Assembly (NCBI GenBank): GCA_965112735.1
Contig: OZ218951.1
Span: 1,550,001-1,614,000 of the forward strand
DNA length: 64,000 bases
Source of the DNA: Phaeosaccion multiseriatum
Lineage: Eukaryota; Ochrophyta, other classes
Reading direction: 5' to 3'
Numbering within the stretch: position 1 is the first letter of the stretch; every line of letters starts with the position of its first letter. Below, piece by piece: positions 12,356 through 29,856 of this stretch. The notes under the pieces were generated by a model that was not told where the DNA came from, ran no database searches, and saw nothing but the letters and a program-made list of their open reading frames with translations. A program made the position numbers and the translations under genes.

Positions 12356-13320
12356 GCGAGCTAGGGTAGAGCGAGTGGTTCGTATACGATTGAGGGCAGC
12401 TGTACGTCACGGCCCCCGCCGAAGCGGGCACCTGCCGCTGCCTCTGCCGCAGAGGTCGGTACCCTTGTGCTTCCCTTCCCGGCCACCACGGAATGGCGAC
12501 ATTGGGCATTGTACATTGTGCCAGGGCGGAGGGAGCGTTGCTGAACAAAGATCATGCGCTGAGGGCTTTGGCTGTCCAGGGCTGTGCAGAGCCTGTGTGA
12601 GGCGCCCTCCCCCCAACACACACATATGCTCCGCTGGACTTGTCTTCTCGGGCGGAGAGAGAGAGAGAGGGAGCCACACGCGGCAAGGTCACGTCGAGGT
12701 TGCCATCAGTTGCCATCGAACAGCGAACACACAAGGGTAGGCACGCCCTCGCAACGCCATCCGCCGCCTTCAGCTGCCATCCGGATGCTGGTGGAGACAT
12801 GGCCTCGTCTTGGCTCTTTCCTCGGGTGGGATGCCAAGGTCGTCTTACTCACGGGCCCGATGCACGGCGCACACACAATGCCTCAGTGGTGCCTATGGGG
12901 ACCTACGGGGCTGAAGTTGGTAATACAGTCGGACTAAAGGCTTGTTTCTGTGTTCCCTCGGCAGCATACATAAGCATTGGGGTAAATACAGTATTTAGTA
13001 TTTACAAAAGAGAGAGAAAATGGCACTCGAGCTGCTGGTTGGTGGATGGCGTGCCGTCGCACCACCACCACCTTTTTGCTTGCCTGTGAGCCAAGGGAGG
13101 TAAGGGAGGAAGAAAGATGAAAAAGAAAATGGTTGGGGTGGGGCCCGGCACATTTTAAAAGATAAAAAGGTCTTGCTCGAAGACGATCGGCCTCCACGCC
13201 AACCAAAGACTGAGGTGGACGAGCACCGCTTCCTCGTCGTCGTCGTCGTCGTCGTGCTCGATTCCATGGCTCAGACCATCGCTATAGCCCGCCACCTTCC
13301 CATCCTGGCATCTCTCTCCA
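12356..13320. other. Intergenic region between convergent genes
   Basis: Lies between the 3' ends of the VMP1-like and ankyrin genes. I see no convincing coding frame. It contains a small GA run at about 12656-12668 and a CGT run near 13230-13255. Confidence 0.5.
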
Positions 13321-14778
13321 TCATGCCATCTCCTCCGCCATATCCTGCAGCACCTCAGCGCTAACCTCTCTCTGGGACACCTTCCGCCTCCCTTCCTTTC
13401 CAAAGCGAAGGTCACATATCCGCATCAGGTCGAAAGGGCTTTGTGAGGCGAAGTGTTGCCTGTCCACGGTCTGAAGCCACTCGATTGTATCTGCCTCGGA
13501 ATTCCGTTGTGCGACCCTCAGGCTTTTCTCCATTGAGGCCCCTCCTGAGAGCAGCTCCAGTGCCGCCTCTCTCCTTTTTTTACATGCTGCAGCATACAAA
13601 GGCAGCACACTGGGGTCCGCACCACCATGGTGAGGATCAGCCCCCGCAGAGAGCAGCACACGAACGGTTGCCGCTTGACCCGATAGAGCAGCCAAGCACA
13701 AAGCTGTGAGTCTGGTACAACTTACTATCTCTACATCGGCACCTCCTGAGATGAGTTCCTCCACGACATGACTATGGTCGCCGTGAGATGCCAAGAATAT
13801 GGGCGCAATCCCTTCGCCACCCATCCCATTTACGTCTGCCCCAGCCTTGAGAAGCGTTCGCACCACACTTCTGTGCCCTTGAGCACACGCTTCCATCAGC
13901 GCAGTTCTCCCAACCGGACCATTCCTGCCCTCGACTTTAGCCCCAGCAGTGAGGAGCTGACGTACGATGGAGATATGACCATACCGACTCGCAGAGCCAA
14001 GCGGGAAAAAACCACGCCTGTTTTCCACATTCGCATCTGCCCCAGCTGTTATGAGCTGACGTACAATAGTGCTATGACCATACTCGCTCGCAAAGCCAAG
14101 CGGGAAATCACCACCCCTGTTTGCCATATTCGCATCTGCCCCGGAGGTCAGCAGCAGCTCCGTGATCCTATCGTGTCCTTTGTCGAGTGCCAGCATCAAG
14201 GGGGTGAAGCCTGAATGCGTATCACCCACGTGGTTGGGAAGAGCCCCAGCTAAGAGCAGCTGCTGCACCACAGCATGATGCCCCTCCGACGAAGCAAGGT
14301 GCAAGGCAGGGCCTGTTGTACCAGCTAGGTTGGGGTTGGCACCGGCGGATAGCAGCTTTTCCACCAGCACCACAGATCCTAGAAAGGAGGCAGTCATTAG
14401 GGGTGTAGTGCCATCCGTCGTTGCTGCGTCGACCTCAGCACCAGCAGAAAGGAGCTGTTGAATTACTTCTCCGGGGCTCAAAAGACTACATGCAAACCCC
14501 AACGCAGTGTTGGCATGTGGAAGCGATCGAGCATCTGGCGACCCCCCCTCCTGCAGCAAAACAGCAATGATGTCACATCTCCCTCTGAATACCGCTGAAT
14601 GCAGGGCAGGATATTCTTTTCCGTCGAGGGGCTCGTCCAAGCATGCCCTCCTTCCTCCGTTCTTCGCGACGAGGGCCCTCGCAGCGGCTTGCACCCTTTC
14701 GACGCTGTGATTGCCTGTGATGGCTCTATGCAGGCGGGTGCCTTGAGAAGAAGGGGTGGGGGTTGACACTGAGTGCAT
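13321..14778 (-). CDS. Ankyrin-repeat protein, single exon, 485 aa
   Basis: One uninterrupted frame. The ATG at 14778 (MHSVSTPTPS) was chosen because the open frame upstream of it is not ankyrin-like and runs into the divergent kinesin. About ten 33-residue ankyrin units follow, with the usual TPLMxA, LHLA and VVxxLLxAGAdxN signatures, for example DGTTPLMTASFLGSVVLVEK and GRTALMEACAQGHRSVVRT. The C-terminal ~60 residues (from about SLRVAQRNSEADTIEWLQ) are non-ankyrin and helical. Ankyrin repeats bind proteins; no catalytic domain is present, so the role is unknown. Two neighbouring repeats (DFPLGFASEYGHSTIVRQL and FFPLGSASRYGHISIVRQL) are nearly identical. Lack of introns is unusual beside intron-rich neighbours. 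Confidence 0.85.
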   Translation of the reverse strand: MHSVSTPTPSSQGTRLHRAITGNHSVERVQAAARALVAKNGGRRACLDEPLDGKEYPALHSAVFRGRCDIIAVLLQEGGSPDARSLPHANTALGFACSLLSPGEVIQQLLSAGAEVDAATTDGTTPLMTASFLGSVVLVEKLLSAGANPNLAGTTGPALHLASSEGHHAVVQQLLLAGALPNHVGDTHSGFTPLMLALDKGHDRITELLLTSGADANMANRGGDFPLGFASEYGHSTIVRQLITAGADANVENRRGFFPLGSASRYGHISIVRQLLTAGAKVEGRNGPVGRTALMEACAQGHRSVVRTLLKAGADVNGMGGEGIAPIFLASHGDHSHVVEELISGGADVEIVSCTRLTALCLAALSGQAATVRVLLSAGADPHHGGADPSVLPLYAAACKKRREAALELLSGGASMEKSLRVAQRNSEADTIEWLQTVDRQHFASQSPFDLMRICDLRFGKEGRRKVSQREVSAEVLQDMAEEMA

Positions 14779-15193
14779 GATTTTACTGTAAGGAGGGGAA
14801 TGTCTTCCTGCCACTCGTTCACTCGCTCTCAGCGAACGGTCAAAGGGAGTGTGTGCGTACGAGGGAGTAGACAAGTCGTCGTCGGAAAAAAAAATGGCCG
14901 TCTTTCGCAAAATGGCAAAAAAGACCAACAGTGGCATTTTAACACAGGTTTCATCCGTCTGCTTCTCTGCACAGGCACAGGATGGATCTCGACTGCGAGG
15001 TAATATTGAAAGGGCACGTTGGCAGGCTATGTCGGTCCTTTGGCGTTTCCTTCTTTTTTCCTCTCTCCCTCCTTTCTTCTTTCCCCCTTCCTCTTTGGAT
15101 GGCCTAATAATTACTCTCCTCCCTCTTGTTTCAATGATCACTCTCCTTCTGACCCAGGAGCAGCAGCAGCAGCAGCAGCAGTCGTCTGAGAAC
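14779..15193. promoter_or_regulatory. Putative bidirectional promoter region, ankyrin/kinesin
   Basis: The 415 bp between the divergent start codons contain no other gene. A pyrimidine-rich stretch ending in CCCAG just before the CAG run at about 15159 looks like a splice acceptor, so the kinesin may have a 5' UTR or coding exon further upstream. No specific promoter element was recognised. Confidence 0.4.
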
Positions 15194-22306
<7,113 letters not shown>

Positions 22307-22946
22307 GTGAGTAACTGAGGGATTTGTCGGATAAGGGAATGGAAGGAGAGCCCTTTTCTCGGGGCATGTGTGTGTGCGTGTGCGTGTGCTGCCCGTGGGT
22401 ATGTGTATGTGTATGTGTGTACTGTCCATGTCCATGACGTGTAAAAAAAAAAAGCGCTTTCTTTTTATTGTCATAAGATAGCAAGTTCCCACCCCTCCCC
22501 GGGCTTAGCTCGCTGAAAGGAAGGTAGGCATGTGCTGTGTGTCCTGAGTGATCGCCCTGCGATGGCCCCACACGAGCAGGCGCCAAGAGAAGAGGCAGGG
22601 AGCGCCCCACAATGCGGGATGATGATGATGATGATGATGAGTGGAAGTGCCCTTGTCCGGGCCACGCAGCAACAAGCGAAGCGCACACACCCACGTTCCA
22701 TTCACCAGTCTCCCGCCAACGCTGGTGTGGCCCCCGCCGCCGGAGGCAAGCAAGTTGGGGACACTTCAGTCCTCAGCCCCCCTCCCCGCCCCGCTAGGTG
22801 TTGGGGATAGCAGATGCAGATTAGGGCCCTCCACACGCACGCACGCTCGCAGCGCGTTCCGCCCGCGCCTCTTCCTTGCTTTCGCCGTCCCCATGCTCTC
22901 CTCCAGAACCGCCCACTCCTCCTCCTGCTTCTCGTCGTCAGCATCA
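22307..22946. other. 3' flank of kinesin, no supported gene
   Basis: Contains a TG-rich stretch (about 22366-22425), an A run at 22443-22452 and a GAT run near 22619-22640. No convincing coding frame. Confidence 0.5.
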
Positions 22947-23414
22947 TCACCCCCTCCATCTGAAGCGATACCGGTGGTAGGCAGATACAAAGTCTCCAAC
23001 CATGCTCTCAACGCTGCCCCCCTTCCTCTTTGTGCGGACCGCACAGAAGGGCAGTACTTTCACCTTCCTCCGGCCTGTAGTCACCACCACGCCATTCGAC
23101 AGCTCTGTGTCTCGAACGCCCAGGCAGACTGCGGCAGCCTCAGCCCCACCACCCTCCAGCTCCCTCCACAGACCAGCGGGCAGCTGAACCTCGTCCCCGA
23201 CATGGAGCCCCAGCCCCGCAACCAATCCTTCCCAACATTCCTCCTCCTTGTCGTGCTCCTCAATAGTCTTCCTCCTTGGTTGGAAATCTTGCCCTCTTCC
23301 CTCCGCCCCCACGAATGTCGGTTCGCAGCTCGTCGCTTGGATCCAGATGTATGTTGAAGCCCCGCTTCCTGCTGCTCTGTTCTCTCTCGTTTCACTCTCA
23401 CGTGTCTGGCGCAT
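22947..23414 (-). CDS. Hypothetical protein, weakly supported, about 155 aa
   Basis: A single open frame starting MRQTRESETR. Its second half has balanced composition and reads like a small beta-rich domain (LGLHVGDEVQLPAGLWREL, then SNGVVVTTGRRKVKVLPF). No family was recognised. The downstream frame 22766-23044 on the same strand also looks partly coding (DDADDEKQEEEWAVLEES), so the real 3' end may be spliced differently. Its 5' end is equally uncertain. It converges on the kinesin gene. Confidence 0.35.
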   Translation of the reverse strand: MRQTRESETRENRAAGSGASTYIWIQATSCEPTFVGAEGRGQDFQPRRKTIEEHDKEEECWEGLVAGLGLHVGDEVQLPAGLWRELEGGGAEAAAVCLGVRDTELSNGVVVTTGRRKVKVLPFCAVRTKRKGGSVESMVGDFVSAYHRYRFRWRG

Positions 23415-23913
23415 ATCCCACCCAGTCCACCTCGGGCTTGCTTGTCGCAGCCCCGTTCGCTGGGGCGTGTGATGGAGGGGGGTGTGGCCGTCCGTTTCAC
23501 TTCATCCCCTGCCGTCCATCCATCTACTGCCATTCATCCTCTTCCACTCCATCAATTGGAGGGTGCTCAGAGGAAACAGGAAACACTCCCCGCTCTCCTC
23601 TGCGCGGAAAGGGACGCGTTCCCGACGGTTCGCCGACTGGTCCAACCGAGAGAAGGGCAATCAATTAAGCGAGAGACCGGACAGACACTGGGGTGTGTCT
23701 GTGAGGAAAGGCAGATGCCTTCCTCTCTTGTCACTTGTGCCGTCCTTTCGAAGCGCATACCGGCAGCTCTTGCGATGGTGCGACGTTCTCTCCTGACCGG
23801 CATACCGACAGACAGAGCGTCAGACGCACAAGGTGAGCCTTTCGCCTTCTCGCCCTTCTCGCTCTTCTCGCCTTTGGGTGTTCCATGCGTATCAGTATCA
23901 GCCCCGTCCATCG

Positions 23914-24992
23914 TCAGCCATTGCTGCCGTGCCCCCTGCTGCTGCTGCTGTTGTCACTGCTACTGTTCGTCGCGGTGAGCAGGTGCTGGAGGTACGGGGC
24001 GTCAAGAAAGCCGTCGGCCGCCTGCCCAGGCCACTGCGACACCGCATACGCTCTCGCCTCTCGGGCTTCGGCATCGTCTCCATGCGTGATGGTGGACATC
24101 ATGAGCTTGAAAGGGTGAGGTAAATAACAACAAGAAGAAAAAGAGAGGAAGAGGGGTGAGAAATGACTGGGAAACCATGTCAGACACCCACACGTCCACA
24201 TTACGTACACACACGTTTACCCTCCCTCCCTTGCCTCTCTTACTTCAAAGGCACGACTGTCAGCGTATCCAATGGGCCTACACACTTGCTCAGAAAGGCG
24301 CCCGTGGACTGCTTCCTGCCCTCTCTCTCTCTCACCTGTTTTCTCCAGGTATCCCTGCTCACCATACCCACGATGTCCCCCATCCAGCGAAGGTACTCGT
24401 GAGGGGCAGGTGTGGTGTCATTTTCATCGTCCTCGCTCCCCCCCCCCCCCTCCTCCGCCTGCCTTTGGTGCTGGTACAAGGCCAACAGCGCCCTTCCCGC
24501 CGGGCCTCTGTGCAAGGCCCAAGCTTCCTCCAGCAGCTGTTCCATCCTCTCCAGATCATCCTTCAGCTGCACGAACAGCAGGCGCAGCATCCGATGCACC
24601 CTCTCCGTCTCTTCCACGTGCTTCCTCAGCAAAGCCTCGCCGAGACCGGGAATAGCCCCCAGCGCCCCGAGCTTGGGATTGGCGTCGTAGTCCCCCGATG
24701 ATGGGGAGGAGGAGGAAGAAGTCTGCATCAAGGACGCGGCTCTGTCAAGCACGTTCGACAGCGACGACAGCGCCGCCCTAGAATCCAGCTCGCTCTGCTT
24801 CCATCTCTCCAGCTGTTTTTGGCACGCCCACACGATCAACAAAGGATTATCAACGATAGGAGTTGAACCTTTCTATCTCCTTAAAGCACTTTCTCTCCAC
24901 CTTTTCCGCCCCAAAGCACATACCTCGCTCACCAGCTGCCTCCACAAGGCTCGATACCGCCGCTTGGCCTGCTTGAGCTCCACAGCACTCAT
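23914..24992 (-). CDS. AIRIM/C1orf109-like ribosome-maturation factor, 3 exons, 236 aa
   Basis: Exons 24924-24992, 24363-24812, 23914-24105, all in phase 0 (711 nt). The protein is helical. Its order of features follows human AIRIM (C1orf109, 203 aa): a conserved Trp plus LSSLSNVLDRAASL near the N terminus, a PxLGALGAIPGLGEALLRKH segment, a long helix with ETERVHRMLRLLFVQLKDDL, then YLRWMGDIVGM and LMMSTI. In animals this protein is part of the 55LCC ATPase complex that recycles 60S assembly factors. The assignment rests on remembered motif order, not on a search. The Ser/Gly-rich end (SSSDNSSSSRGHGSNG) may be poorly conserved, and the junction of exons 2 and 3 could be off by a few residues. 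Confidence 0.6.
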
Positions 24993-25116
24993 CACAAATC
25001 ACAAGCGAGAGAAAGGGGGGGGAAAGAGGAATTATTTGAAGCCAACAATTCTTAAGCCATCAAACCTTCCTCATCGCTTCTTCAAAACGCGCCTCTCTCT
25101 CCTCCCCTCCTGCCCA
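24993..25116. promoter_or_regulatory. Putative short bidirectional promoter (124 bp)
   Basis: Only 124 bp separate the start codons of the divergent AIRIM-like and GST-like genes. No individual element was recognised. The arrangement implies shared or overlapping 5' regulatory sequence. Confidence 0.4.
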
Positions 25117-27117
25117 ATGCTTATTCTAGCTCCAGTCGTTGGCTGGCTAGCCGCATCGTCTGGTACCACTGCAGCTCGGACTGGTGGGGGATGTTCGTCT
25201 CCGTTGTTGACAGGAAGGAGGGCGGCTATGGCAGCAGGGATGAAAGGAGGGGCACTAGCCGCGGCTGCAGGCGCAGCAGGCGAGAACGAGTACACCCTCT
25301 ACATCAGTGACAACTGTCCGTATGCGCAGCGAAGCTGGTGAGTCGGAGCACGGAACGTAGGGGAGGAGGGAGAGGTAGACGGGGAGGGAGGAGGGAGGAA
25401 GGTTGGGAGAAAGAGAGGGAGGCAACATGATGATTGATTGGGCTATGCCCGCGTGAAACGCTGTTGTGTATGTGTGTGCGCGTGTATGTTGTGTGTGTAT
25501 CCTGTGACTATTCTACGCAACAGGATCGCTGCCCGGGAACTGGGCGTGCCCTTCGAGCTCCGGCCCATGGAGCTTGGCAAAGACAACAAAGCGGTGCGTG
25601 ACTGAGTGATGTGTCGACCCAGATCCCCCCCCTCCACCCTACCTTTATCTCACCTGCGACCGACGGGGTCCGGCGACTTGGCTGGCCTGCACCATCCGAG
25701 ACACGCTCCGTCTAACTAGGGGCATTGTCTCTCTTCCTCTCTTCTCTCTCTCTCTCTCTTCTTTCTTTCTGTGCGTACTAACGCTGCTCACTCGCCCCAC
25801 TCCACAGGACTGGTACCTGAAGATCAACCCGTTAGGAAAAGTGCCCTCTCTGGTGAAAGACAAAGACGTGGTGTATGAGAGCCTCGTAATCAATGAGTAC
25901 CTCGTGGATGCTTTCGGCCAAGGTGAGTAGGAACGAGGCAGGGAGGATGCTATCAGGAGATCTGTCTGTTGCAGGTTGGCGGTATCGTAGGAGGCTGATG
26001 GATTGTACCCCCGCCCTGTCTTGCCTTCCCCCTCGACCGCCACCACCACCACCACCACTACCACCCACAACCATCACCACTGCCACCACCACGACGTTCG
26101 CAGACAGCAGTGGCCTCATGCCTGCATCTCCCGGCCTCAAGGCCAAGGCTCGGATCTTGATTGCAGGCTGCGATAAGTGGAACACGTCTTTCTTCTCCTA
26201 TTTGTCCAACAAGAAGGATGTGGAGGGCGGTGAGGAGGAGGAGGAGAAGAAGAGGAAGGCATTCGAGGACTCCCTCATGGCAGTGGAGAAGCAATTGGCT
26301 GTCTCCAGTGACACTCCTTGGTAAGAACACCCCTCCCACCCCCCCCCCCCGTCCTCCTCGTCGTCCTCCTCCTCCCTTCCTCTTCCACCCTCTCCTCGCT
26401 GTTGCCACATCTCGGCTGGCTGGGCTGTTCGAGAGAGTGCGAGACATGAGAAGAACGAACACACCCAAAAGCAAAGAGCCTTTTCAGCAAGTGCTGCCCC
26501 TCCTTCCCGTCGATCGCCGCCCACCCACCCCCCTCTCCTCCCGTCTCCTATTGCTTTGTTATCCCCAAGGATGCTCGATGGCTACGACGACTTGAGCCTC
26601 GTGGACGTTACCTACTTCCCCTTCTACGAGCGGGTGATGGCCATACTGTCAGACTTCAAAGGGTGGGCGCTAGAGGGGGGCGAGGGGTCGCGGGTAGAGT
26701 TACCTCTGACGCTCAAGTGGATAGAGGCTTGCAAGGAGAGGGAAAGCATCAAGGATACCATGAAGGATCCCAAGGTTGGTGGCTTGACGCCGTGTGTGTG
26801 CGGCGGCTCACAGTGGGGGGAAGGGTGCGCGAATTGGAAACGCGTCTCCCTCTCTCTCTCCCTCTCGCTCTCCGTATCCCTTCTTTTCAGTGCATCTCTC
26901 CCTCTGTCACCTCCTTTCTCTCTTCGTCTATTGTCCTCTATCTCCTCCCCCTCTTACTCTATCCCACTCTGTCTTTCCCTTTATCTCTCCCCTCATCATC
27001 TGCCTCCCTCTCTCCCTCCACCTCCCTCCCCCCCCTTCTTCTCACGTCTCTACCTCCCTCTCTCCCTCTGCCCCTCTCTCTCAGATATGGACTGAGATGT
27101 TCAAGCGGTTTGTGTGA
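25117..27117 (+). CDS. Glutathione S-transferase-like protein (omega/lambda type), 6 exons, 286 aa
   Basis: Exons 25117-25337, 25524-25593, 25808-25922, 26104-26320, 26570-26774, 27085-27117; phases agree (861 nt). The thioredoxin-fold half contains LYISDNCPYAQRSW, placing Cys67 at the active-site position used by omega, lambda and DHAR classes. It is followed by NPLGKVPSLVKDKDVVYESL, which holds the cis-Pro and the glutathione-binding Glu-Ser. The C-terminal helical half includes DDLSLVDVTYFPFYERV, the usual GST_C signature. The first ~55 residues are hydrophobic then Ala/Gly/Arg-rich (MLILAPVVGWLAASSG), which could be an organelle-targeting extension. Expected activity is thioltransferase or dehydroascorbate reduction rather than classical conjugation. 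The last exon encodes only IWTEMFKRFV. Confidence 0.85.
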
Positions 27118-27643
27118 ATCAAGGCGTAGATATCAAGAACGTCAGGTCGGAAACCCTCTAAAGGGAGAGCATGCTGTGATGCATCACAGCACAAACCTCT
27201 CCTTTGGTCGAGTAAAGTCACATACAAGAGAGGCGAGATTGGCGGAGACACTGCAGGCGGATGTGCCGTCGGCCATGGGATGAGCGGGGCGCCACTTGCA
27301 TGCACGTGGTGAGATTGAGGTCCTTGGGACGGCGGAGTGGGTGACATGGCCGGAGCCGATGAGAACGACGACGAGGAGGACGAGGAGGAGAAAGTAATGC
27401 TCATCAGCGTCCCTCACTCTTTGGTTGGCATAGAAGGGGATGTCCAACTGTAGTATAGAGCGATGCCATGTGTCCAATGCTCTGCTGATCGGAGCGCGGC
27501 TGCAAGTTGAGGGCGTGAGAGAGCACGACGCGTTCCCCGCTACTGTAGGCTCTCATTTAATTTTAAAATGGACACGACGAACACTTCGGCGTTTTGGAGG
27601 TCATGCGGATGCTAAACCTCACCCCTCCACATTCCAAACTGAC
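27118..27643. other. Intergenic region, no supported gene
   Basis: The frame of the MYND gene is open upstream to 27440, so a longer N terminus is possible, but that extension has no recognisable features. A GAC/GAG run lies near 27360-27392. Confidence 0.45.
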
Positions 27644-28495
27644 ATGTCTTCTCGTAACCGAACGTGTAGAGTGTGCGCGGAGCCTCATTCCCGGCTCAGG
27701 TGCGGCGCTTGCCGCGGCCCACGGTATTGCTCCGGCGACTGCCAAATGAGAGATTGGGACGCAGGGCACAAGATAGAGTGTAGGATGCTGCGACACCGTG
27801 CGGGGGTGAGGACGGTTCTGCCCATCCTGGATCGAATCGAGTTTGCGCGGGTGCTTGGCAGCGGCGGCGGTTCGGCGGGAGGCGTCGCAACGATGGGCTC
27901 GGGCGCCGCGCCCATGCTCCTGGACAAGGCATCTGTGAAGATCCGCGACGAGGGCGGGGGACCCACTGCGGAGGGGGGCAGAGCTGCTGCTTCTTCTGCC
28001 TCTGCCTCTGGGGCCCTTCCCCCGGTCCTCCGCCCACTCACTGCGGAAGAATGGGCGGCACCAGCCTTCGACACCGATCGCATTACTATGGGCGAGGTGC
28101 CTTACTGGGTGACAAATCGTCAAACCAGGGCCACTGCATGGAGCCCGGCCTTCCACAAGGCGTACGTCGCGCCGGACGGCAAGCCCTTCTTCAGCGTGGA
28201 AGACCTTCTTTTCGGCGTGGTGGTCGACTTTGAGGGAGAGACGCAAAGGGCATGGGGCACTACCGCATGGGGGGCGTACACCGATGACTGTGTTTGGGGT
28301 GGTCTCCAAGCATACGATGGCTTCGATGGCTCCCCCGTCAGCAAGCCGGGTCCAAAGTCGGGCTTCATCTTCCAGCTTGTTTGGCACCCAGTCGGGCCTC
28401 CTCCTCCTTCTCCTCCGCGCTCCGGAACGGCGCGCACTACTTCCACCGGTGCTGGTACTGGCAGTGTCGGGGCAGAAGGGTGCTTTGGTCAGTGA
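27644..28495 (+). CDS. MYND-type zinc-finger protein, single exon, 283 aa
   Basis: The ATG at 27644 was chosen because the zinc finger starts ten codons later. The Cys/His pattern is CRVCAEP, then CGACRGPRYC, CQMRDW and HKIEC, which supplies the C-x2-C, C-x2-C, C-x3-C and H-x3-C ligands of a MYND finger. MYND fingers bind Pro-rich peptides in partner proteins. The middle (about residues 85-130) is Gly/Ala-rich. The C-terminal half has a compact, unfamiliar domain with EVPYWVTNRQTRATAWSPAF and KPFFSVEDLLFGVVVDFEGE, and no SET motifs are visible. The end is Ser/Thr/Gly-rich. Function unknown beyond the finger. Confidence 0.75.
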   Translation: MSSRNRTCRVCAEPHSRLRCGACRGPRYCSGDCQMRDWDAGHKIECRMLRHRAGVRTVLPILDRIEFARVLGSGGGSAGGVATMGSGAAPMLLDKASVKIRDEGGGPTAEGGRAAASSASASGALPPVLRPLTAEEWAAPAFDTDRITMGEVPYWVTNRQTRATAWSPAFHKAYVAPDGKPFFSVEDLLFGVVVDFEGETQRAWGTTAWGAYTDDCVWGGLQAYDGFDGSPVSKPGPKSGFIFQLVWHPVGPPPPSPPRSGTARTTSTGAGTGSVGAEGCFGQ

Positions 28496-28809
28496 CGATT
28501 TGATTTGAGGAGGACTCCTCGAGACCTAGGAGTGGGCGAGGGCAAAGGGCGAGCAGCCTACTTCACACCTCCTGAAAGGAAGGAAAGCGCTCCCGCCAGG
28601 CGGGCCGCCAGGCGGGGCCAGCCGGATGCCCAGCCAGTCAGCGCAGCTGTGTGGAGCACACAAGGTACAAGAAGCAAGAGATTAAAGGGAAGACATGTTA
28701 AGACGGGGAAAGGAGAGGAGGGGATTTGTTTGGCGGAAGAGCGGTCGATTGGTCGGGTACTTGCTCCTTCTATCATGAGAGCAACGGCACTGTAGCGCAC
28801 ACAGGTGGA

Positions 28810-28847
<38 letters not shown>

Positions 28848-29856
28848 GAGGCAGCAGCTGCTGCTACGCCCGTGATTTTCTCGATAGTTTTCATGATGTG
28901 TTACCGCTTGCTGCACTCAGCAAGACTCGCTGGCCTATGCCACCCGTCGCTCCGCCGGGTCCTCCTGGACTTGCTCCGCGTCCATCTCGTGCTTCGCGGG
29001 ACCTAGCGGGAGGCGGATACCACGGAGGCCTCTGGAGGCCTCCATTTTTTCCCCAGGGGGCCCACCCCACACCTGAAAAAAAGTTCCCCGTGCCTCTTCC
29101 CTCTCTCGTGGCAAAGGTTTAGACCCCCTCGTCCCCTCTCCAGACGCCTGCCCCGGAGCCCGTAGCAGATTTACCAACGCCGGTACCAGTAGCTCCGGTA
29201 AGCAAGGGCTGAGCATGGTGGAGCATTCCCGAATATCACACCTCTGTCCACCTCAGTCGATTTGGCCTTAACGCCCTCACCCCTCTCGTCCCCTCACCCC
29301 TCTCCAGACGCCTGCCCCGGAGCCCGTAATAGATCCACCAACGCCGGTACCAGTAGCTCCGGTAAGTAAGGGCTGAGCATGGGTGTATCACACACCTCAG
29401 TCGATTTGGCCTTAACCCCCTCTCTCGCGTTCCTGTTGTCTTTCAGATTTACTCCTTCTTCGTTGGATTAGCAGAACAGGCTTGTAGGAGAAGGAGGGGG
29501 GGGAAGGAGAGCTCCAGCGCTTGAGGGCCTCGCTGAGCCGGCTGCGCGACGATGTGAGTACTCCCCACCCCAGTAGCAGCAAGAGCTTAGAGCTTACCCA
29601 GCCTACTCTCGGACTCTTGGTGCTGGTTGGCGTGTGGCTCGTCCTTGCTTTCTGGAGTTATCCGCTCACTTGAGTCATGAATTGAGAGCCGTCTCGACGC
29701 GGTCGCCTCCAATCTCTGGCTCGCTGCTGCTTTGGACGCGGGCTTGAATGGGCTGTCTCCCCCGAGCCTTTGTCCTCCGCCTCTCCTCCCTCACCGCCTT
29801 TCTGTCTCAAAGCTCTGCTTCGCTCGCTCTCTCTTCTACTATGACGGACGGCTTAC
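28496..29856 (+). other. Probable unresolved 5' exons of the histidine kinase gene
   Basis: Contains several exon-like pieces in the kinase orientation. Two 54-nt phase-0 mini-exons (29144-29197 and 29308-29361) both encode TPAPEPV...PTPVPVAP and both have CTCTCCAG acceptors and GTAAG donors. A third piece (29488-29553) encodes ELQRLRASLSRLRDD before a GTGAGT donor. A hydrophobic frame at about 29602-29671 (TLGLLVLVGVWLVLAFW) could be a membrane segment. I could not join these in phase to 29857. The G run at 29496-29503 may again disturb the frame. Confidence 0.45.
28811..28845. repeat. TA dinucleotide microsatellite
   Basis: A pure TA run of about 35 bp, downstream of the MYND gene. Confidence 0.95.

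Noticed and set aside
29672-29700. Histidine-kinase-like motif HLSHELRAV upstream of the kinase
   Set aside because: The frame stops soon after, has no adjoining kinase features, and a full H box exists at 30578-30620.
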